DNA of 64,000 nt from 0-14-0-80-60-11 sp049322355 (lineage in GTDB: Bacteria > Desulfobacterota > Desulfobaccia > Desulfobaccales > 0-14-0-80-60-11). The notes under the pieces were generated by a model. The model was not told the DNA's origin, ran no database searches, and saw only the letters and a list, made by a program, of their open reading frames with translations. The position numbers were made by a program, and so were the translations under genes. This document shows, one piece after another, positions 14,824 to 25,035 of this stretch (positions are counted from its first letter, which is position 1; each line of letters starts with the position of its first letter). The stretch is from contig JBMORG010000010.1 of NCBI GenBank assembly GCA_049322355.1, positions 310,001-374,000 on the forward strand, read 5' to 3'.

Positions 14824-17821
14824 TACTGAAGCGATGGGGCAGGATCAGGGTATAAACCACCGGCAGAATGAACAGCGTCAGAAAGGTTGAACTCAACAGG
14901 CCCCCGATCACCGTCCAGGCCAGGGGACTCCAGAGTTGCGCGCCTTCGTGGCGTTCCAGGGCCATGGGCAAAAGTCCCAGGATGGCAGTGGCCGAAGTGA
15001 TGAGGATAGGACGCAGACGATCCTGGGAGCCTTGCAACACGGCGCGATAGTAACCCCGCCCCCGGGTACGCAACTGGTTGATATGGTCCACCAAAACGAT
15101 GGCATTGTTGACCACGATGCCGAACAGGGCCAGGGCCCCTACGTACACGGCCACGCTGACGGCGTAGCCGGTGAGCCCCAAGGCCGCCACTATGCCCACC
15201 GCCGCCAGGGGCACGGATACCATGATCACCAGAGGGGTGCGCAATGATTCGAACAGAGCCGCCATAATCATATAGATAAGGGTCAAACCCAGGGCCAGGG
15301 CAAAGATAATCTCGCGTCTGGATGCGGTGAGTTCCTGAAAGCTATGGCCAAATTTGATGTCGTAACCAGGGGGCCGGTCGATGGCGTCCAGTTCCGGCTG
15401 GATCAAGGACGCAGCCCGGAAGAGGTCAAGGTTTTCGGTTTCCGCGGTCAGGGCCACGGCCCGGCGCTGGTTGAAACGATGAATCTCGGTACTGCCCATG
15501 GCCGGTTTCAGGTCAATGGCCGGCCAAATGGGCACCTGGACCAGGCGAGGCGGAGTCCCCACCCACTTGGGCACGGTCAACTGGCGGAGCACCTGCAAAC
15601 TGTCCCGATCCTGGGGTTGAAGCCGGGTTCGCATGTCCACTTCCCGGTCAGCCTCCCGGAAACGATTAGCCAAGGGGCCGGTGAGGGCGGCGCGAATGCC
15701 GTGGGCCACATCGGTGGCCGTAAGCCCCAAATAGGCGGCCTGTTGGTGGTTCACCCGTACTTGCATTTCGGGAGTTGGGTCCTTCAAATGAATCACCACA
15801 TCCTTCAACTGGGGCAAAGCCCGGAGACGACGCCGCACTTCCAGGGCCAGACCGATGATGGTATCCTGAAGGGGACCGCTTACCTCCAAGGTTACCACAT
15901 TTTCATCTTCGCCGCGGCGCTCCACTTGAAAGTATGCCTGAGACAGGGGCAGCGAGGTAATGGGGCGACGCAGTTTCTCCACCAGTTCACGGGTGCTCAG
16001 GCGCCGTTCCACCCGGGGCACCAGGCGCACCCGCAGCCGGGCGACATTTTCCCTGATCTCCGTAGAGACATCTTTGACCTCGGGATGCTGCAAAATTATC
16101 TTTTCAGCCTGTTTGGCCAGGCTGTCAGTGGTGGCAGCCACGGTGGCAGGCGGAGTTTGCAGGATGAGGGTGAATTCCCCCCGATCTATTCGAGCCGCGG
16201 TCTCGAAGCCCAGCCGGGGAAGCATGAAAAGACTCAACCCCAACAGGATAGCACTGCCTATTAGCCAGAGCCAGGGACGGCGAAGCCCCCGGGCCAATTG
16301 GCGGCGATGCCAGCGCTTAAGACGGGGCAGCCAGGTGGCCTCCCGGCGGGGCGGCGGAAACCGGGTGAGCAGCACCGGCACGAGAATGATGGCCACCATT
16401 AAGGAGACCAATAAGGAAAAAGAAACAGTATAGACCAGGTCTTGATAAAAAAGGCGCACCTTTTTCTGGAAAAAGAAGATGGGAAAAAAAACCGCCAGAT
16501 GAACCAGAGTGGCCGCGGTGATGGCCGGAATCACCTCCTGGGTCCCGGTGGCGGCGGCAGTCAATCGGGGGAGGCCGAGCTTCTCCTGCCGGTAGATATT
16601 TTCCACCACCACAATGGCATTATCCACCAACATTCCGATCCCGAGGGTCAGTCCGGCCAGGGAGACCAGGTTGAGACTGATTTTGGTGAGGAACATAAAC
16701 CCGAAGGTGACGATGACGGAAATGGGAATGGCCAGCGCGATGGTCAAGGTGCTGGCCAGATGCCGCAAAAAGATCCATACCACCAGCACTGCGAAAAGCC
16801 CACCCAAAATCCCGGCTTCCCGCAAGCGATCCATGGCTTGGACAATAAACTCACCCTGGTCATAAATGACCTGGGTTTTCAAACCATAGGGCAACTGTTT
16901 GTTCAGGCGATCCAGGGCGCTCCGGAGGGCCGTGGCCAAGTCGACAATATGGGCTCCGTATTCCCGCTGCACGGTCACCATAACCCGGGGCTCGCCCTGG
17001 TAGCGGCTAATTACGTCCTCTTCCTGGGCGGTATAGCGGACCTTGGCCAACTGATTCAAATGCACCAAAGACCCATAAGGGGTGCGCCGCACCCCCAGGT
17101 TGCCGATGTCCTCCAGATTCTTGAATTCTCCCAGGGAGCGCAATGGAAGGAGCCGGGGGCCACGGCTTAAAGATCCCAAGGAAATTTCCAGATTATTGTC
17201 TTTGAGCATTTGAGTCAAATCCAGGATGGAAACGCCTAAAGCCCGGAGGCGGTCCATATCGGGCTCGATGACGATCTCGGGGCGCTGCCCCCCCAATACC
17301 TTGATATTCGCCACCCCAGGAACACGATTCAAGTTTTTCTGGATAACCTCCTCGCCGGCCAGGCGCAGAGAAATGGGATCCGCCTCACCAAAGAGGCTGA
17401 CCACCATTACCGGGGCCGCCGCCGGATCATATTTCACCATCTGAGGAGTGCGGGTATCCGGGGGAAACTGGGAGGAAAGTTGATGGAGCCGCTCCCTCAC
17501 TTCCTGGATGACAAAGTCCATATCGGTACCGACTTCGAAAGTCAGCCGGAATTCCGATTCCCCCTCCCGGGAATAGGATCGGAGCCGCACTAGATTATTG
17601 AGAGAAGCCAGGGCAGCTTCCATGGGCTTGGTGATGGTTTGTTCGATCTCAGGGGAGCTGTAGCCACCCAAATGGGTGGTAACGGTGAGCACCGGATAAG
17701 AGACTTCCGGCATCAGGTCCAGGGGCAGGAAAGTCAGGGAGATCAAGCCCAGCAACACCAGGGCCGCAAAAAACATGAAGACGCTGATGGGTCGTTTCAG
17801 GGCCCGTTGGACCAATGACAT
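14795..17821 (-). CDS. RND efflux permease, second of pair
   Basis: 1,008 residues, AcrB/HAE-type inner-membrane proton antiporter. It has the N-terminal helix FMFFAALVLLGLISL, a first porter domain (VTTHLGGYSSPEIEQ, GGQRPEIVIEPD), the TM4 segment GIGMLVDNAIVVVEN and a duplicated second half ending in ...VNNAIVLVDHI and LPMALERHEGAQLW. TM4 has VDN where drug pumps of the AcrB type have VDD; this is common in other RND branches. It starts at ATG 17821, two bases after the stop of the first permease, so the two are co-translated and may form a heterotrimer like MdtBC. Substrate is unknown. The C-terminal codons come from a dispersed repeat. Confidence 0.9.
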   Translation of the reverse strand: MSLVQRALKRPISVFMFFAALVLLGLISLTFLPLDLMPEVSYPVLTVTTHLGGYSSPEIEQTITKPMEAALASLNNLVRLRSYSREGESEFRLTFEVGTDMDFVIQEVRERLHQLSSQFPPDTRTPQMVKYDPAAAPVMVVSLFGEADPISLRLAGEEVIQKNLNRVPGVANIKVLGGQRPEIVIEPDMDRLRALGVSILDLTQMLKDNNLEISLGSLSRGPRLLPLRSLGEFKNLEDIGNLGVRRTPYGSLVHLNQLAKVRYTAQEEDVISRYQGEPRVMVTVQREYGAHIVDLATALRSALDRLNKQLPYGLKTQVIYDQGEFIVQAMDRLREAGILGGLFAVLVVWIFLRHLASTLTIALAIPISVIVTFGFMFLTKISLNLVSLAGLTLGIGMLVDNAIVVVENIYRQEKLGLPRLTAAATGTQEVIPAITAATLVHLAVFFPIFFFQKKVRLFYQDLVYTVSFSLLVSLMVAIILVPVLLTRFPPPRREATWLPRLKRWHRRQLARGLRRPWLWLIGSAILLGLSLFMLPRLGFETAARIDRGEFTLILQTPPATVAATTDSLAKQAEKIILQHPEVKDVSTEIRENVARLRVRLVPRVERRLSTRELVEKLRRPITSLPLSQAYFQVERRGEDENVVTLEVSGPLQDTIIGLALEVRRRLRALPQLKDVVIHLKDPTPEMQVRVNHQQAAYLGLTATDVAHGIRAALTGPLANRFREADREVDMRTRLQPQDRDSLQVLRQLTVPKWVGTPPRLVQVPIWPAIDLKPAMGSTEIHRFNQRRAVALTAETENLDLFRAASLIQPELDAIDRPPGYDIKFGHSFQELTASRREIIFALALGLTLIYMIMAALFESLRTPLVIMVSVPLAAVGIVAALGLTGYAVSVAVYVGALALFGIVVNNAIVLVDHINQLRTRGRGYYRAVLQGSQDRLRPILITSATAILGLLPMALERHEGAQLWSPLAWTVIGGLLSSTFLTLFILPVVYTLILPHRFSKPSAFSKKS

Positions 17822-17823
17822 AG

Positions 17824-20800
17824 CTAATCCAGGTGCGCCGGATGGGATTTACGCCATTTGGCCAGGAGTTCTTCACTCCAAAGGTATAATAACGGCACTA
17901 GAATCAGGGTCAGGAAGGTGGAAGCGATGAGCCCGCCCAGAACCGTCAGGGCCAGGGGAACCCGCAGTTCCGCTCCTTCCCCCCGCCCCAGGGCCAGAGG
18001 CAGGAGCCCCAGGCAGGTGGTCAGGGTCGTCATGATGATGGGCCGCAGGCGGGCCCGGCTGCCCAGAACCACAGCCTCCAGCAGGTCATAACCCCGGCGG
18101 CGCAAGGTGTTGGTATAATCAATGAGCAAAATGGAATTATTCACCACGATACCGCCCAGCATGATGGCCCCGAAGTAGACTCCCAGGCTGACCCCCCATC
18201 CGGTCAAACCCAGGGCCAGAGCCACCCCCACCAGGGCAAAGGGGACCGCGAACAGGATAATCAAGGGATGCAGGAGGGATTCAAACTGGCCGGCCAGAAT
18301 CATGTAGACCAGTAGTATTGACAGGAGGAGGGCATAGAACAGACTGTGAAACGATCTCCCCATTTCCAGGGTCTCGCCGCTTTGAGCCAGGGTGTAACCT
18401 GGGGGCAGATCAAGGGACTTTACGGCCCGGGCCATATCTTCCTGCACCGGTCCCAGGCTGCGGCCCGCCACATTGCCTTGGATGGCTGCCATACGTTCCT
18501 GATCCCGGCGCTGAATCTCTGTCAATCCCGGACCGGTTTCGATCCGGGCCACAGCCTGTAACGGGATTTCCGTCTTCAGATGCTTGGAATAAATATGCAG
18601 ATTGGACAATTCGGGCAGGGTGCTGTGACGGGCCTGGGCCAACTGCACTCGGATGTCGATATCTTTATCCGCCTGGCGGAACTGGGTGGGCACATCCCCC
18701 TGGATGGAGGCCTTTAAAGTGTCGCCGATTTCTTTGATGGACAGGCCGAAGGCTGCGGCCCGCTCCCGGTCTATTACAACCCGGGATTCCTGGTCTCCTT
18801 TTTTCAGACTAATCTGCAAATCCCTCAGGCCGGAGATATGCTTCACCTTATCAAGAACCTCATGGGAGAGCTTTTCCAAAACCTCCAGGTCCGGACCTTG
18901 GAGAACCAGCAACTCCGGCAACTCCGGTTTTTGGCCCATCCATTGATTAAGACTTTGGGGATAGATATATTCGATTTTGGTCTCAGGCACCCGGTCCAGA
19001 CGGGGCCTAAGCTCAGCCACAGTGGCTATGGCGGAGACGTCATAGTCCTTCCGGGGTTTCAGAGAGACCATGAGCGTGCCCACCCGTGGTTCCCTTTCCT
19101 CCATGACCTTTTCATACTGCTCTTTGGGGTTATATCCCAATTGGGTGATGACCGTCTGGACGCCGGGATGGGCCAGAAGGATTTCCTCAATATTTTTTAA
19201 TCGCTCCGAAGTGGCTTCCAACGTGGTGTTCTCCGGGGCGGTCACCCGCAAAACAAACTCCCGCTGGTCCAAAACGGGGAGCAGTTCCCGCCCCAAAAAC
19301 ATAAGGATGATCAAGCCCAAGCCGGTTAGGACCCCCGCTCCACTTAGCACCAGGCGCCGGTGGCTCAAGGCCAGGTTAAGGAGATGTGCGTAGACGCGGT
19401 CCAGACGATTTTTTAAATCCAGGGCCCAGGAGCTGGAGAATATTCGGCCCGGGATAGTGTTCTGCGTCTTGGGCCGCCATAACGACACCAGCATGGGATT
19501 TAAGATGAGGGCCACCCCCAGGGAGACCAGGAGGGAAAAAGAGATGGTCAGGCCCACCTGATAAAGGAACTGACCGGCCATTCCCGCCACGAAAATTACC
19601 GGCACAAACACCACGATGTGAGCAAAAGTGGAGGCGGTTACCGCCATTTTGACTTCGTCGGTGCCTTGGACAATGGCCTCCCGGAAAATGGCCTCGCCGC
19701 CTTCCTGGTGTCGCCGGATATTTTCCAGCACCACAACACCGTTATCCACCAACATCCCGATTCCCAGGGCCAATCCCCCCAGGGACATCATGTTGAGACT
19801 GATCCCTGCCAGGTACATTAAACTGAAAGTAGCTAAAATGGAAATCGGGATGGCAGTCATGATGATCACGGCGCTGGAAAAATTGGCTAGAAACCCCAAG
19901 AGCACCCCAAAGGACAGGAGTCCGCCCAGGAGCGCAGCCTCCTCCAATTGCCAGATGGCCTGTTGGATAAAACGGGCCTGGTCCTGGGCCACCAGGAGAT
20001 GAAGTTTTCCTTTATATTCCTGGTTCAGATCAGCTACTCTGGCCTTGACTCGTTCCACCACCTGGACGGTGTTGGCTTCTGCCATCTTAAATACGGCCAG
20101 GATAAGGCTGGGCTGGCTGTTGAGGCGGGCCACCGACTGTTCTTCTTTAAAAGTGTCTTGGATGTTGGCCACTTGCCGAACAAAAGCCGGCATGCTGTTG
20201 TCATTGCTGCGGCGATCCAATTGCTTTTTTGACAGCCCTACCTTGCCCAAATCGCTTATTTGGTTGAATTCTCCCAACACCCGGAGGCGGATTTCCTTAT
20301 TATGTTGCACGAGCTTGCCGCCGGGAAAGTTAAGATTGGCCTGCTTCAAAGCCTCCCCGAGATCGGAGATGGAGAGCTTTTGCCCCACCAGCCGCCCGGG
20401 GTCCACTGCAACCCTAATCTCCCGTTCCCGGGCCCCGCTCAGACGGGCGGAGGCCACCCCCTGCACTCGTTCGATCTCCCGTTTAATTACCTCGGAAACC
20501 AGTTTCTGCAGTTCTTCGAAATCAAGCCCCTCCCCTTTAGCCACCAGGCTCATGACGGGCAATGACCCCGGGTCGTAGCGGATGATCATGGGAGTGCTGG
20601 CCTCCTTGGGAAGCAAATCCCGGACTTGGTCCAGCTTTTCCCGTACATCCAGGGAGGCGTAATTCATGTTGGCGCCCCAATCGAAATTCAGGGTTATCAA
20701 GGAAACCCCTTCCCTGGAAAGGGAATTGATCCGCCTTACCCGGCTCACTGTGCCCAAGGCCGATTCCAGGGTTTTGGTGACCAGGGCCTCCATCTCCAGG

Positions 20801-20967
20801 GGAGCCACGTTTTCGCAATTGGTTACCACGGTGAGTTGAGGGTAATTGAGGCTGGGCATCAGCTCCAAAGGGAGGCGCTGCCAGGAAAGGAGCCCCACCA
20901 GAACCAGGGCCAGGAAAATCATGGTGACCGCAATGGGGCGTTTAAGGGCAAGCTCAGTGAAGCGCAT
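17824..20967 (-). CDS. RND efflux permease, first of pair
   Basis: 1,047 residues, full-length RND permease. It shows the N-terminal TM helix after MRFTELALKRPIAVTM, porter-domain motifs (CENVAPLEMEALVTK, RIRRINSLSREG-type segment), TM4 GIGMLVDNGVVVLENIRR with one Asp followed by Asn, a large second periplasmic loop from about residue 560, and C-terminal motifs GGIVVNNSILLIDYTN and LLPLALGRGEGAELR. It follows the membrane fusion protein with a 3-base gap and precedes the other permease by 2 bases. With TolC, the fusion protein and the second RND it should form a tripartite efflux system across both membranes; substrate is not predictable here. Confidence 0.9.
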   Translation of the reverse strand: MRFTELALKRPIAVTMIFLALVLVGLLSWQRLPLELMPSLNYPQLTVVTNCENVAPLEMEALVTKTLESALGTVSRVRRINSLSREGVSLITLNFDWGANMNYASLDVREKLDQVRDLLPKEASTPMIIRYDPGSLPVMSLVAKGEGLDFEELQKLVSEVIKREIERVQGVASARLSGAREREIRVAVDPGRLVGQKLSISDLGEALKQANLNFPGGKLVQHNKEIRLRVLGEFNQISDLGKVGLSKKQLDRRSNDNSMPAFVRQVANIQDTFKEEQSVARLNSQPSLILAVFKMAEANTVQVVERVKARVADLNQEYKGKLHLLVAQDQARFIQQAIWQLEEAALLGGLLSFGVLLGFLANFSSAVIIMTAIPISILATFSLMYLAGISLNMMSLGGLALGIGMLVDNGVVVLENIRRHQEGGEAIFREAIVQGTDEVKMAVTASTFAHIVVFVPVIFVAGMAGQFLYQVGLTISFSLLVSLGVALILNPMLVSLWRPKTQNTIPGRIFSSSWALDLKNRLDRVYAHLLNLALSHRRLVLSGAGVLTGLGLIILMFLGRELLPVLDQREFVLRVTAPENTTLEATSERLKNIEEILLAHPGVQTVITQLGYNPKEQYEKVMEEREPRVGTLMVSLKPRKDYDVSAIATVAELRPRLDRVPETKIEYIYPQSLNQWMGQKPELPELLVLQGPDLEVLEKLSHEVLDKVKHISGLRDLQISLKKGDQESRVVIDRERAAAFGLSIKEIGDTLKASIQGDVPTQFRQADKDIDIRVQLAQARHSTLPELSNLHIYSKHLKTEIPLQAVARIETGPGLTEIQRRDQERMAAIQGNVAGRSLGPVQEDMARAVKSLDLPPGYTLAQSGETLEMGRSFHSLFYALLLSILLVYMILAGQFESLLHPLIILFAVPFALVGVALALGLTGWGVSLGVYFGAIMLGGIVVNNSILLIDYTNTLRRRGYDLLEAVVLGSRARLRPIIMTTLTTCLGLLPLALGRGEGAELRVPLALTVLGGLIASTFLTLILVPLLYLWSEELLAKWRKSHPAHLD

Positions 20968-20970
20968 GGT

Positions 20971-22128
20971 TCAAGGTCCGGGCGGCCCTGCCGGGGTGGA
21001 AATCACCCGGGACAGGTCTTTCAGGCGTTCCCCTCCTTCCACCACCACCATTTCACCGGGCTGCAGGCCCTCCTTGATTTCCGCCCAAGTGGGAGTGACC
21101 GTACCCACGGTGACCTTCCTCAAAAAGGCCACATCATCAGAAACGACAAAAACCTGCCAGGATTTGTCCGGCGCCTGCCGCAGTGCAGCGCTGGGAATGG
21201 CTACGACTTCAGGAATTTTGTCCAGAATGATCTCTATCCGGCTGAACATTCCAGGTTTCAGCAGTAACTGGGGGTTGGCCAGACGCACCTTGGCGATAAC
21301 GCTGCGGGACTCCGGTTTGAGGACCGGTTCCAGGCGGTCAATCTTGCCCCTCACCGGGGAATGGGGAAATGCATCCGGGATGACGATGGCCTCCAAACCG
21401 GGGCGCAGCCTTGCCATATCCCGTTCATTCACTTCAGCTTCCCCATAAACTTCATCCACTTGCATCAGAGTCAACACCCCTTTTTCCGACTCTCTGGGCA
21501 CCCGTTCTCCGGCATAGAAGTTTTGATGGCCCACGATGCCTACGATAGGAGAGGTGATGGTGGCCTTTTTTATCTGAGTCCGGGTCTGAGCCATCTCCGC
21601 GGCATAGCGGGCTACCTCCGCTTGCTTTTCATGGTATTTGGCTTCAGCTTCCTGGAGGTCGTTCAGGGAGATGCCCCCCACCTTGTGAACCTTACGCTGG
21701 GCCTGGTATTGCCAGGCGGCCAGATGCAACTGGGCCTCGGCCTGGGCCTTGAGGGCCGCTTTGGTCTTTAACTCCGCCTGAAGCAGTTCCGTGTCCATCA
21801 CCGCCACGATCTCGCCTATCCTGACCAAATCCCCGGTTTTTACCGGGACTTCTTTCAGAACACCGGGGATTTCGGAGACTACGTCCACTTTGGTGAGATA
21901 GTTTATAGCCCCAAAAACCGGCATGGTCATTTCCAGGTCCCGCTTTAGGGCCGGGGTGGTCTTAACCGGCAGCCGCTCTATCATAGCTACCGGCGGCGCA
22001 GGGGCCGTCCTGCCCAGGGACCCCGGTTCGGAGCCGGTATCCGTGGTCTTGCTGAAACGCAGATATAGCCCCACCCCCACCATTGCCAACAGGATAATTA
22101 AGCTTATCTGCCAATAGCGGCGTCTCAT
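20971..22128 (-). CDS. RND membrane fusion protein (periplasmic adaptor)
   Basis: 385 residues, AcrA/MexA-type adaptor. It has an N-terminal TM anchor (WQISLIILLAMVGVGLYL), a barrel-sandwich half at about residues 75-110 (VVSEIPGVLKEVPVKTGDLVRIGEIVA), an alpha-hairpin coiled coil at about 110-190, the second lipoyl half (TITSPIVGIVGHQNFYAGERV) and beta-barrel and proximal domains. The start codon overlaps the TolC stop by 4 bases (ATGA), and the permease follows 3 bases after its own stop. It links the RND pumps to the TolC duct. Confidence 0.92.
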   Translation of the reverse strand: MRRRYWQISLIILLAMVGVGLYLRFSKTTDTGSEPGSLGRTAPAPPVAMIERLPVKTTPALKRDLEMTMPVFGAINYLTKVDVVSEIPGVLKEVPVKTGDLVRIGEIVAVMDTELLQAELKTKAALKAQAEAQLHLAAWQYQAQRKVHKVGGISLNDLQEAEAKYHEKQAEVARYAAEMAQTRTQIKKATITSPIVGIVGHQNFYAGERVPRESEKGVLTLMQVDEVYGEAEVNERDMARLRPGLEAIVIPDAFPHSPVRGKIDRLEPVLKPESRSVIAKVRLANPQLLLKPGMFSRIEIILDKIPEVVAIPSAALRQAPDKSWQVFVVSDDVAFLRKVTVGTVTPTWAEIKEGLQPGEMVVVEGGERLKDLSRVISTPAGPPGP

Positions 22129-23573
22129 GGGCCTTTTTCCTTAAATACCATGTCCCGACCCACAGCCTGGTAGAGTTTTCCCAAGGCTGTGGCCCGGTCA
22201 TTTTGAGCGGTGGCCAGGTTAACTTCGGCCTCCGCCAGCGTCGCTCTGGCTTTAAAGACCTCCGCCAGGGTGGTCATTCCTGAACCGTATTTTATCTGGT
22301 TGATACCCACCAATTCTCTGGCCATGGTAATTTGTTGTTGGGCGGTTACCATCCGGGCAGAACTGTCGGCTTTTTGACTGTAAGCGTCCTTCACATCCAA
22401 ATTGACCTGGAGCCGCATTTGAGCCCAGCGATTTTGGGATAAATCCCTGGCGGCCCGGGCCTCCTCCAACTCCACTTTATTCGAACTGCGGTCGAAAAGG
22501 GAATACCTTAATTGACGCACCGGAAAAACATAGGTCGCGTTAGGGAAACCCGGCGGTTGAGGGAAGGCGTAGGGGTTGGGGTAGAGCTCATTGCGCTGTT
22601 CCGAGTAACTTAAGGTGCTATTACCCAGGGAGACCGAGGCCTTGAGCATGATCATCCAGTCCTTCTTGCCGGAAAAAAAGGTGGGGCTCTCCCATTCGTG
22701 CCGGGCCACGAAGCTCAACTGCGGCCAACGCTTGCCATCCTCGATCTGGGTTTTCAACTGGTTATAGTTAACGTCTTCATGGCTGGCCTTGAGGTCCGGA
22801 CGCCGGGCTTGAGCTTCTGAGAGCAAGGCCGACTCATCCCCCTGAATATCCACGAGGGGAAACTGGCGGACCAGGGAGAGGCTGGTTCCCTCCTCGAACC
22901 CCACCAATCTATTTAAAGCGGACAACTTGACCTGAAAATCGGCCCGGGCTTTGGAAAGTCGCTGTTGAACTTCCAGCAACTTCACCGACAAGTCCAGCAC
23001 ATCCAGGCGGGTGCCCCGGCCAGCAGCCAACCGGGCCTGGGCTTCCCGCAAGTCCTCCTGGCCATAACGCAGCAAGGCCTCAAACTGTTGAATCTTGGCC
23101 TGCTCAGTCATGGCCTCGTAATAGGCCTTGACTGCTTCGGCAGCCACCGCCAGCTTGCGAAATAAGTATTCCTGTTCCTGGCGGCTGGTTTCGCTTTCGG
23201 CCAACTTTACGCCGTTGGTCAGGTTGCCGCCCTTATAGAGAGGCTGCTCTATGCCGACGCCGGTATAGTAAATATTGTTTTGGGTCACCGGCTGGCCGAA
23301 ATAATCCGTCTGGGGGCCTCGGGTCACATAGACGTCGAGCTTAGGGTAAAAATCCTGGATTGCCTTGTCTCGTTTGAGCTTGGCAATTTCTACTTTTTGC
23401 CTGGCATTCTGGGTCTGGGGGTCATTCTTGACTGCCAGATCTATACATTGGATCAGGGTCAGGTCCCGGGCTGCCGTGGCAGGGGCCTGTAGCAACAGCG
23501 ACAATCCCAGCCAAGCCAGCAGCCCTACCCAAGAGGTTAGGAGAAATCGTGCTATGCAAATATAGACAGTCAT
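22125..23573 (-). CDS. TolC-family outer-membrane efflux protein
   Basis: 482 residues with a signal peptide ending near ATAA (residue 35). Two outer-membrane-efflux repeats follow: about 40-240 (LTLIQCIDLAVKNDP ... long coiled helices ... LDVLDLSVKLLEVQQRL) and 260-475 (RPDLKASHEDVNY ... TLAEVFKARATLAEAEVNLATAQNDRATALGKLYQAVG). This is the outer-membrane channel of the pump and the first gene of a tightly packed operon with the adaptor and two permeases. The next upstream gene is about 470 bases away. Confidence 0.92.
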   Translation of the reverse strand: MTVYICIARFLLTSWVGLLAWLGLSLLLQAPATAARDLTLIQCIDLAVKNDPQTQNARQKVEIAKLKRDKAIQDFYPKLDVYVTRGPQTDYFGQPVTQNNIYYTGVGIEQPLYKGGNLTNGVKLAESETSRQEQEYLFRKLAVAAEAVKAYYEAMTEQAKIQQFEALLRYGQEDLREAQARLAAGRGTRLDVLDLSVKLLEVQQRLSKARADFQVKLSALNRLVGFEEGTSLSLVRQFPLVDIQGDESALLSEAQARRPDLKASHEDVNYNQLKTQIEDGKRWPQLSFVARHEWESPTFFSGKKDWMIMLKASVSLGNSTLSYSEQRNELYPNPYAFPQPPGFPNATYVFPVRQLRYSLFDRSSNKVELEEARAARDLSQNRWAQMRLQVNLDVKDAYSQKADSSARMVTAQQQITMARELVGINQIKYGSGMTTLAEVFKARATLAEAEVNLATAQNDRATALGKLYQAVGRDMVFKEKGP

Positions 23574-24043
23574 TGACTCCGGTTAGTGATAGGCGTGTTT
23601 TGTGGCAGCAGCAATCTTCAACTCTATCCAGCCAAAGAATTTTCGGCAAAATTATCTATAGGGGGCACTCCAGGCCCAGCACACCCTGCGGTATTTAGTA
23701 AGTTTCTCTAACGCTTCCGAGTATAGCACTGTCTGCCAGGTTTATCATGGCAAATTTTTATAATTATAAAATAGCCGCTGCCATTAAGGTTGACGGCAGC
23801 TGTCTGGGCATATAAATTTGCGCTGCCTTCGCATTGACCAGGCTTTATGACACGGGTCGGTTAAGATGACGTTTTAATATCAACGATTAAAGAGAGACGC
23901 GGCTAATGATTTGGACTCTATGGCGGGCTCGGCCGTTAAGCCGATAAATGAGGGAGCAAATTTCGATTCGGGCTAGTGGGTCATAGTCCCATGGATTTAA
24001 TCTACCATTGCTGTGCTTGCGGGCTATAAAAAGCTCTAATTAT
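23574..24043. other. Intergenic region upstream of the efflux operon
   Basis: No gene is supported. A hairpin GCTGCC / GGCAGC lies at about 23776-23800, next to an AT-rich stretch (23750-23775) that could hold promoter elements for the minus-strand tolC operon. No operator was recognised. Confidence 0.5.
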
Positions 24044-24496
24044 TTAATTCTTACTTTTTTCCAAACGAGAATAATAAGTAACCAGGCTCAGAATTTCCCA
24101 TTCTTTATAAGGGGCCAGGATGCAGGCATACACCCCAATATTCAAAACTTCTTTAATGAGGTCTCTATGCTGACTGTCGCAGAGGTGCTCCTTGTCGCAT
24201 AAAATTATAATACGACTATTAGGGCAAACGACTTTGATCTTCGATATGGCCGTAACCCCATAAGATTCCACCACTCCGCAATCAATCAACACGATGGCAA
24301 ATTGATTCTCTTTGAGGACACTCATTAATTCAGTTTGATCAGAGATCAACAGGGGAGAATAATGATTCTCCGCCAGGAGATTCCGCAAGTAATTGCGGGT
24401 CTGGTTATGAGAAATCATCAATAGAATAGAAAAAGACTTATCTTGGGGATTCAATTTTTTCCTTATTGTTGGTCCTGATGGCGAAATCATGCCCAT
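24044..24496 (-). CDS. Degenerate receiver-like (CheY-fold) protein
   Basis: 150 residues from ATG 24496; a longer form from TTG 24550 is possible but less likely. About residues 22-140 look like a receiver domain: FSILLMISHNQTRNYLRNLL (beta1/alpha1), FAIVLIDCGV (beta3, phospho-acceptor-position Asp), RIIILCDKEH (beta5 with Lys). The acidic pair normally following beta1 is replaced by Ser-His-Asn, so ordinary magnesium-dependent phosphorylation is doubtful. There is no output domain. It is the last gene of a long minus-strand run. It may be a stand-alone pseudo-receiver; function unknown. Confidence 0.55.
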   Translation of the reverse strand: MGMISPSGPTIRKKLNPQDKSFSILLMISHNQTRNYLRNLLAENHYSPLLISDQTELMSVLKENQFAIVLIDCGVVESYGVTAISKIKVVCPNSRIIILCDKEHLCDSQHRDLIKEVLNIGVYACILAPYKEWEILSLVTYYSRLEKSKN

Positions 24497-24804
24497 TAAA
24501 TTCCGGATCCAAGAAAGGCTCGATGCCTCGAAGATTAGCGAGACTTGCAAAAACGCCCGGACATAAATAAAGGCCCCACGGCGAATAGCTCGTGGGGCCC
24601 GGCAAAGTGAAACTGCGTAGGAGGAAAAAGTTGTCCGATGACTTTTTCTCTACATTGTCTATATTATGCAAATCTTGGGCCAATAAATAAAACCAAAAAA
24701 TTCAAATAAATTATAAGCAATTTTTTGGGGATTTAATAATTATTGTATAATTTCCGACCTAAAATTACTAAATATTAAATTATCTAATGTTCAATAATCG
24801 ACCC
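24497..24804. other. AT-rich leader with strong hairpin upstream of the receiver-like gene
   Basis: No gene is seen in these 308 bases. A perfect 9-bp stem GGCCCCACG / CGTGGGGCC spans 24572-24599. On the minus strand it is followed by TTTATTTAT, so it may be a terminator or attenuator about 75 bases before the ATG at 24496. A weak second hairpin (AAAAAGT / ACTTTTT) lies near 24627-24650, and 24660-24800 is very AT-rich. The conserved-looking stretch between the hairpins was compared by memory with common riboswitches and matched none convincingly. Confidence 0.5.
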
Positions 24805-25035
24805 CTAAGAAGATTTTCCGACCTTTATAAAATTATGAGGACTGGAGCAGAGCACTGCAAAATTAGTCTCTTTATGATTTAACAATTCCACCTGACCTTC
24901 CCGCATCTTGGCTCCACACAGAGGACAGACAACCGCCACGGCCACCGTGCAGACCATCTCCCAGGCTTCCGCCGGCGCCGGCTCCCACCAAGAGTGGGAA
25001 CAACTCAGGCATTGAAAGGTCGCAATCCAGCTCAA
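24805..25035 (-). CDS. Small zinc-ribbon-like protein
   Basis: 76 residues with two cysteine pairs, FQCLSCSHSWW near the start and VVCPLCGAKM in the middle, the spacing of a zinc ribbon. Its ATG overlaps the stop of the upstream 80-residue gene by 4 bases, so the two are translationally coupled. It has no recognisable partner domain. Role unknown; possibly a metal-binding accessory or nucleic-acid contact. Confidence 0.6.
   Translation of the reverse strand: MSWIATFQCLSCSHSWWEPAPAEAWEMVCTVAVAVVCPLCGAKMREGQVELLNHKETNFAVLCSSPHNFIKVGKSS

Noticed and set aside
24571..24640. Possible c-di-GMP riboswitch next to the receiver-like gene
   Set aside because: The GCACA and CGCAAAGC core pattern of that class is not present in the right arrangement on either strand.
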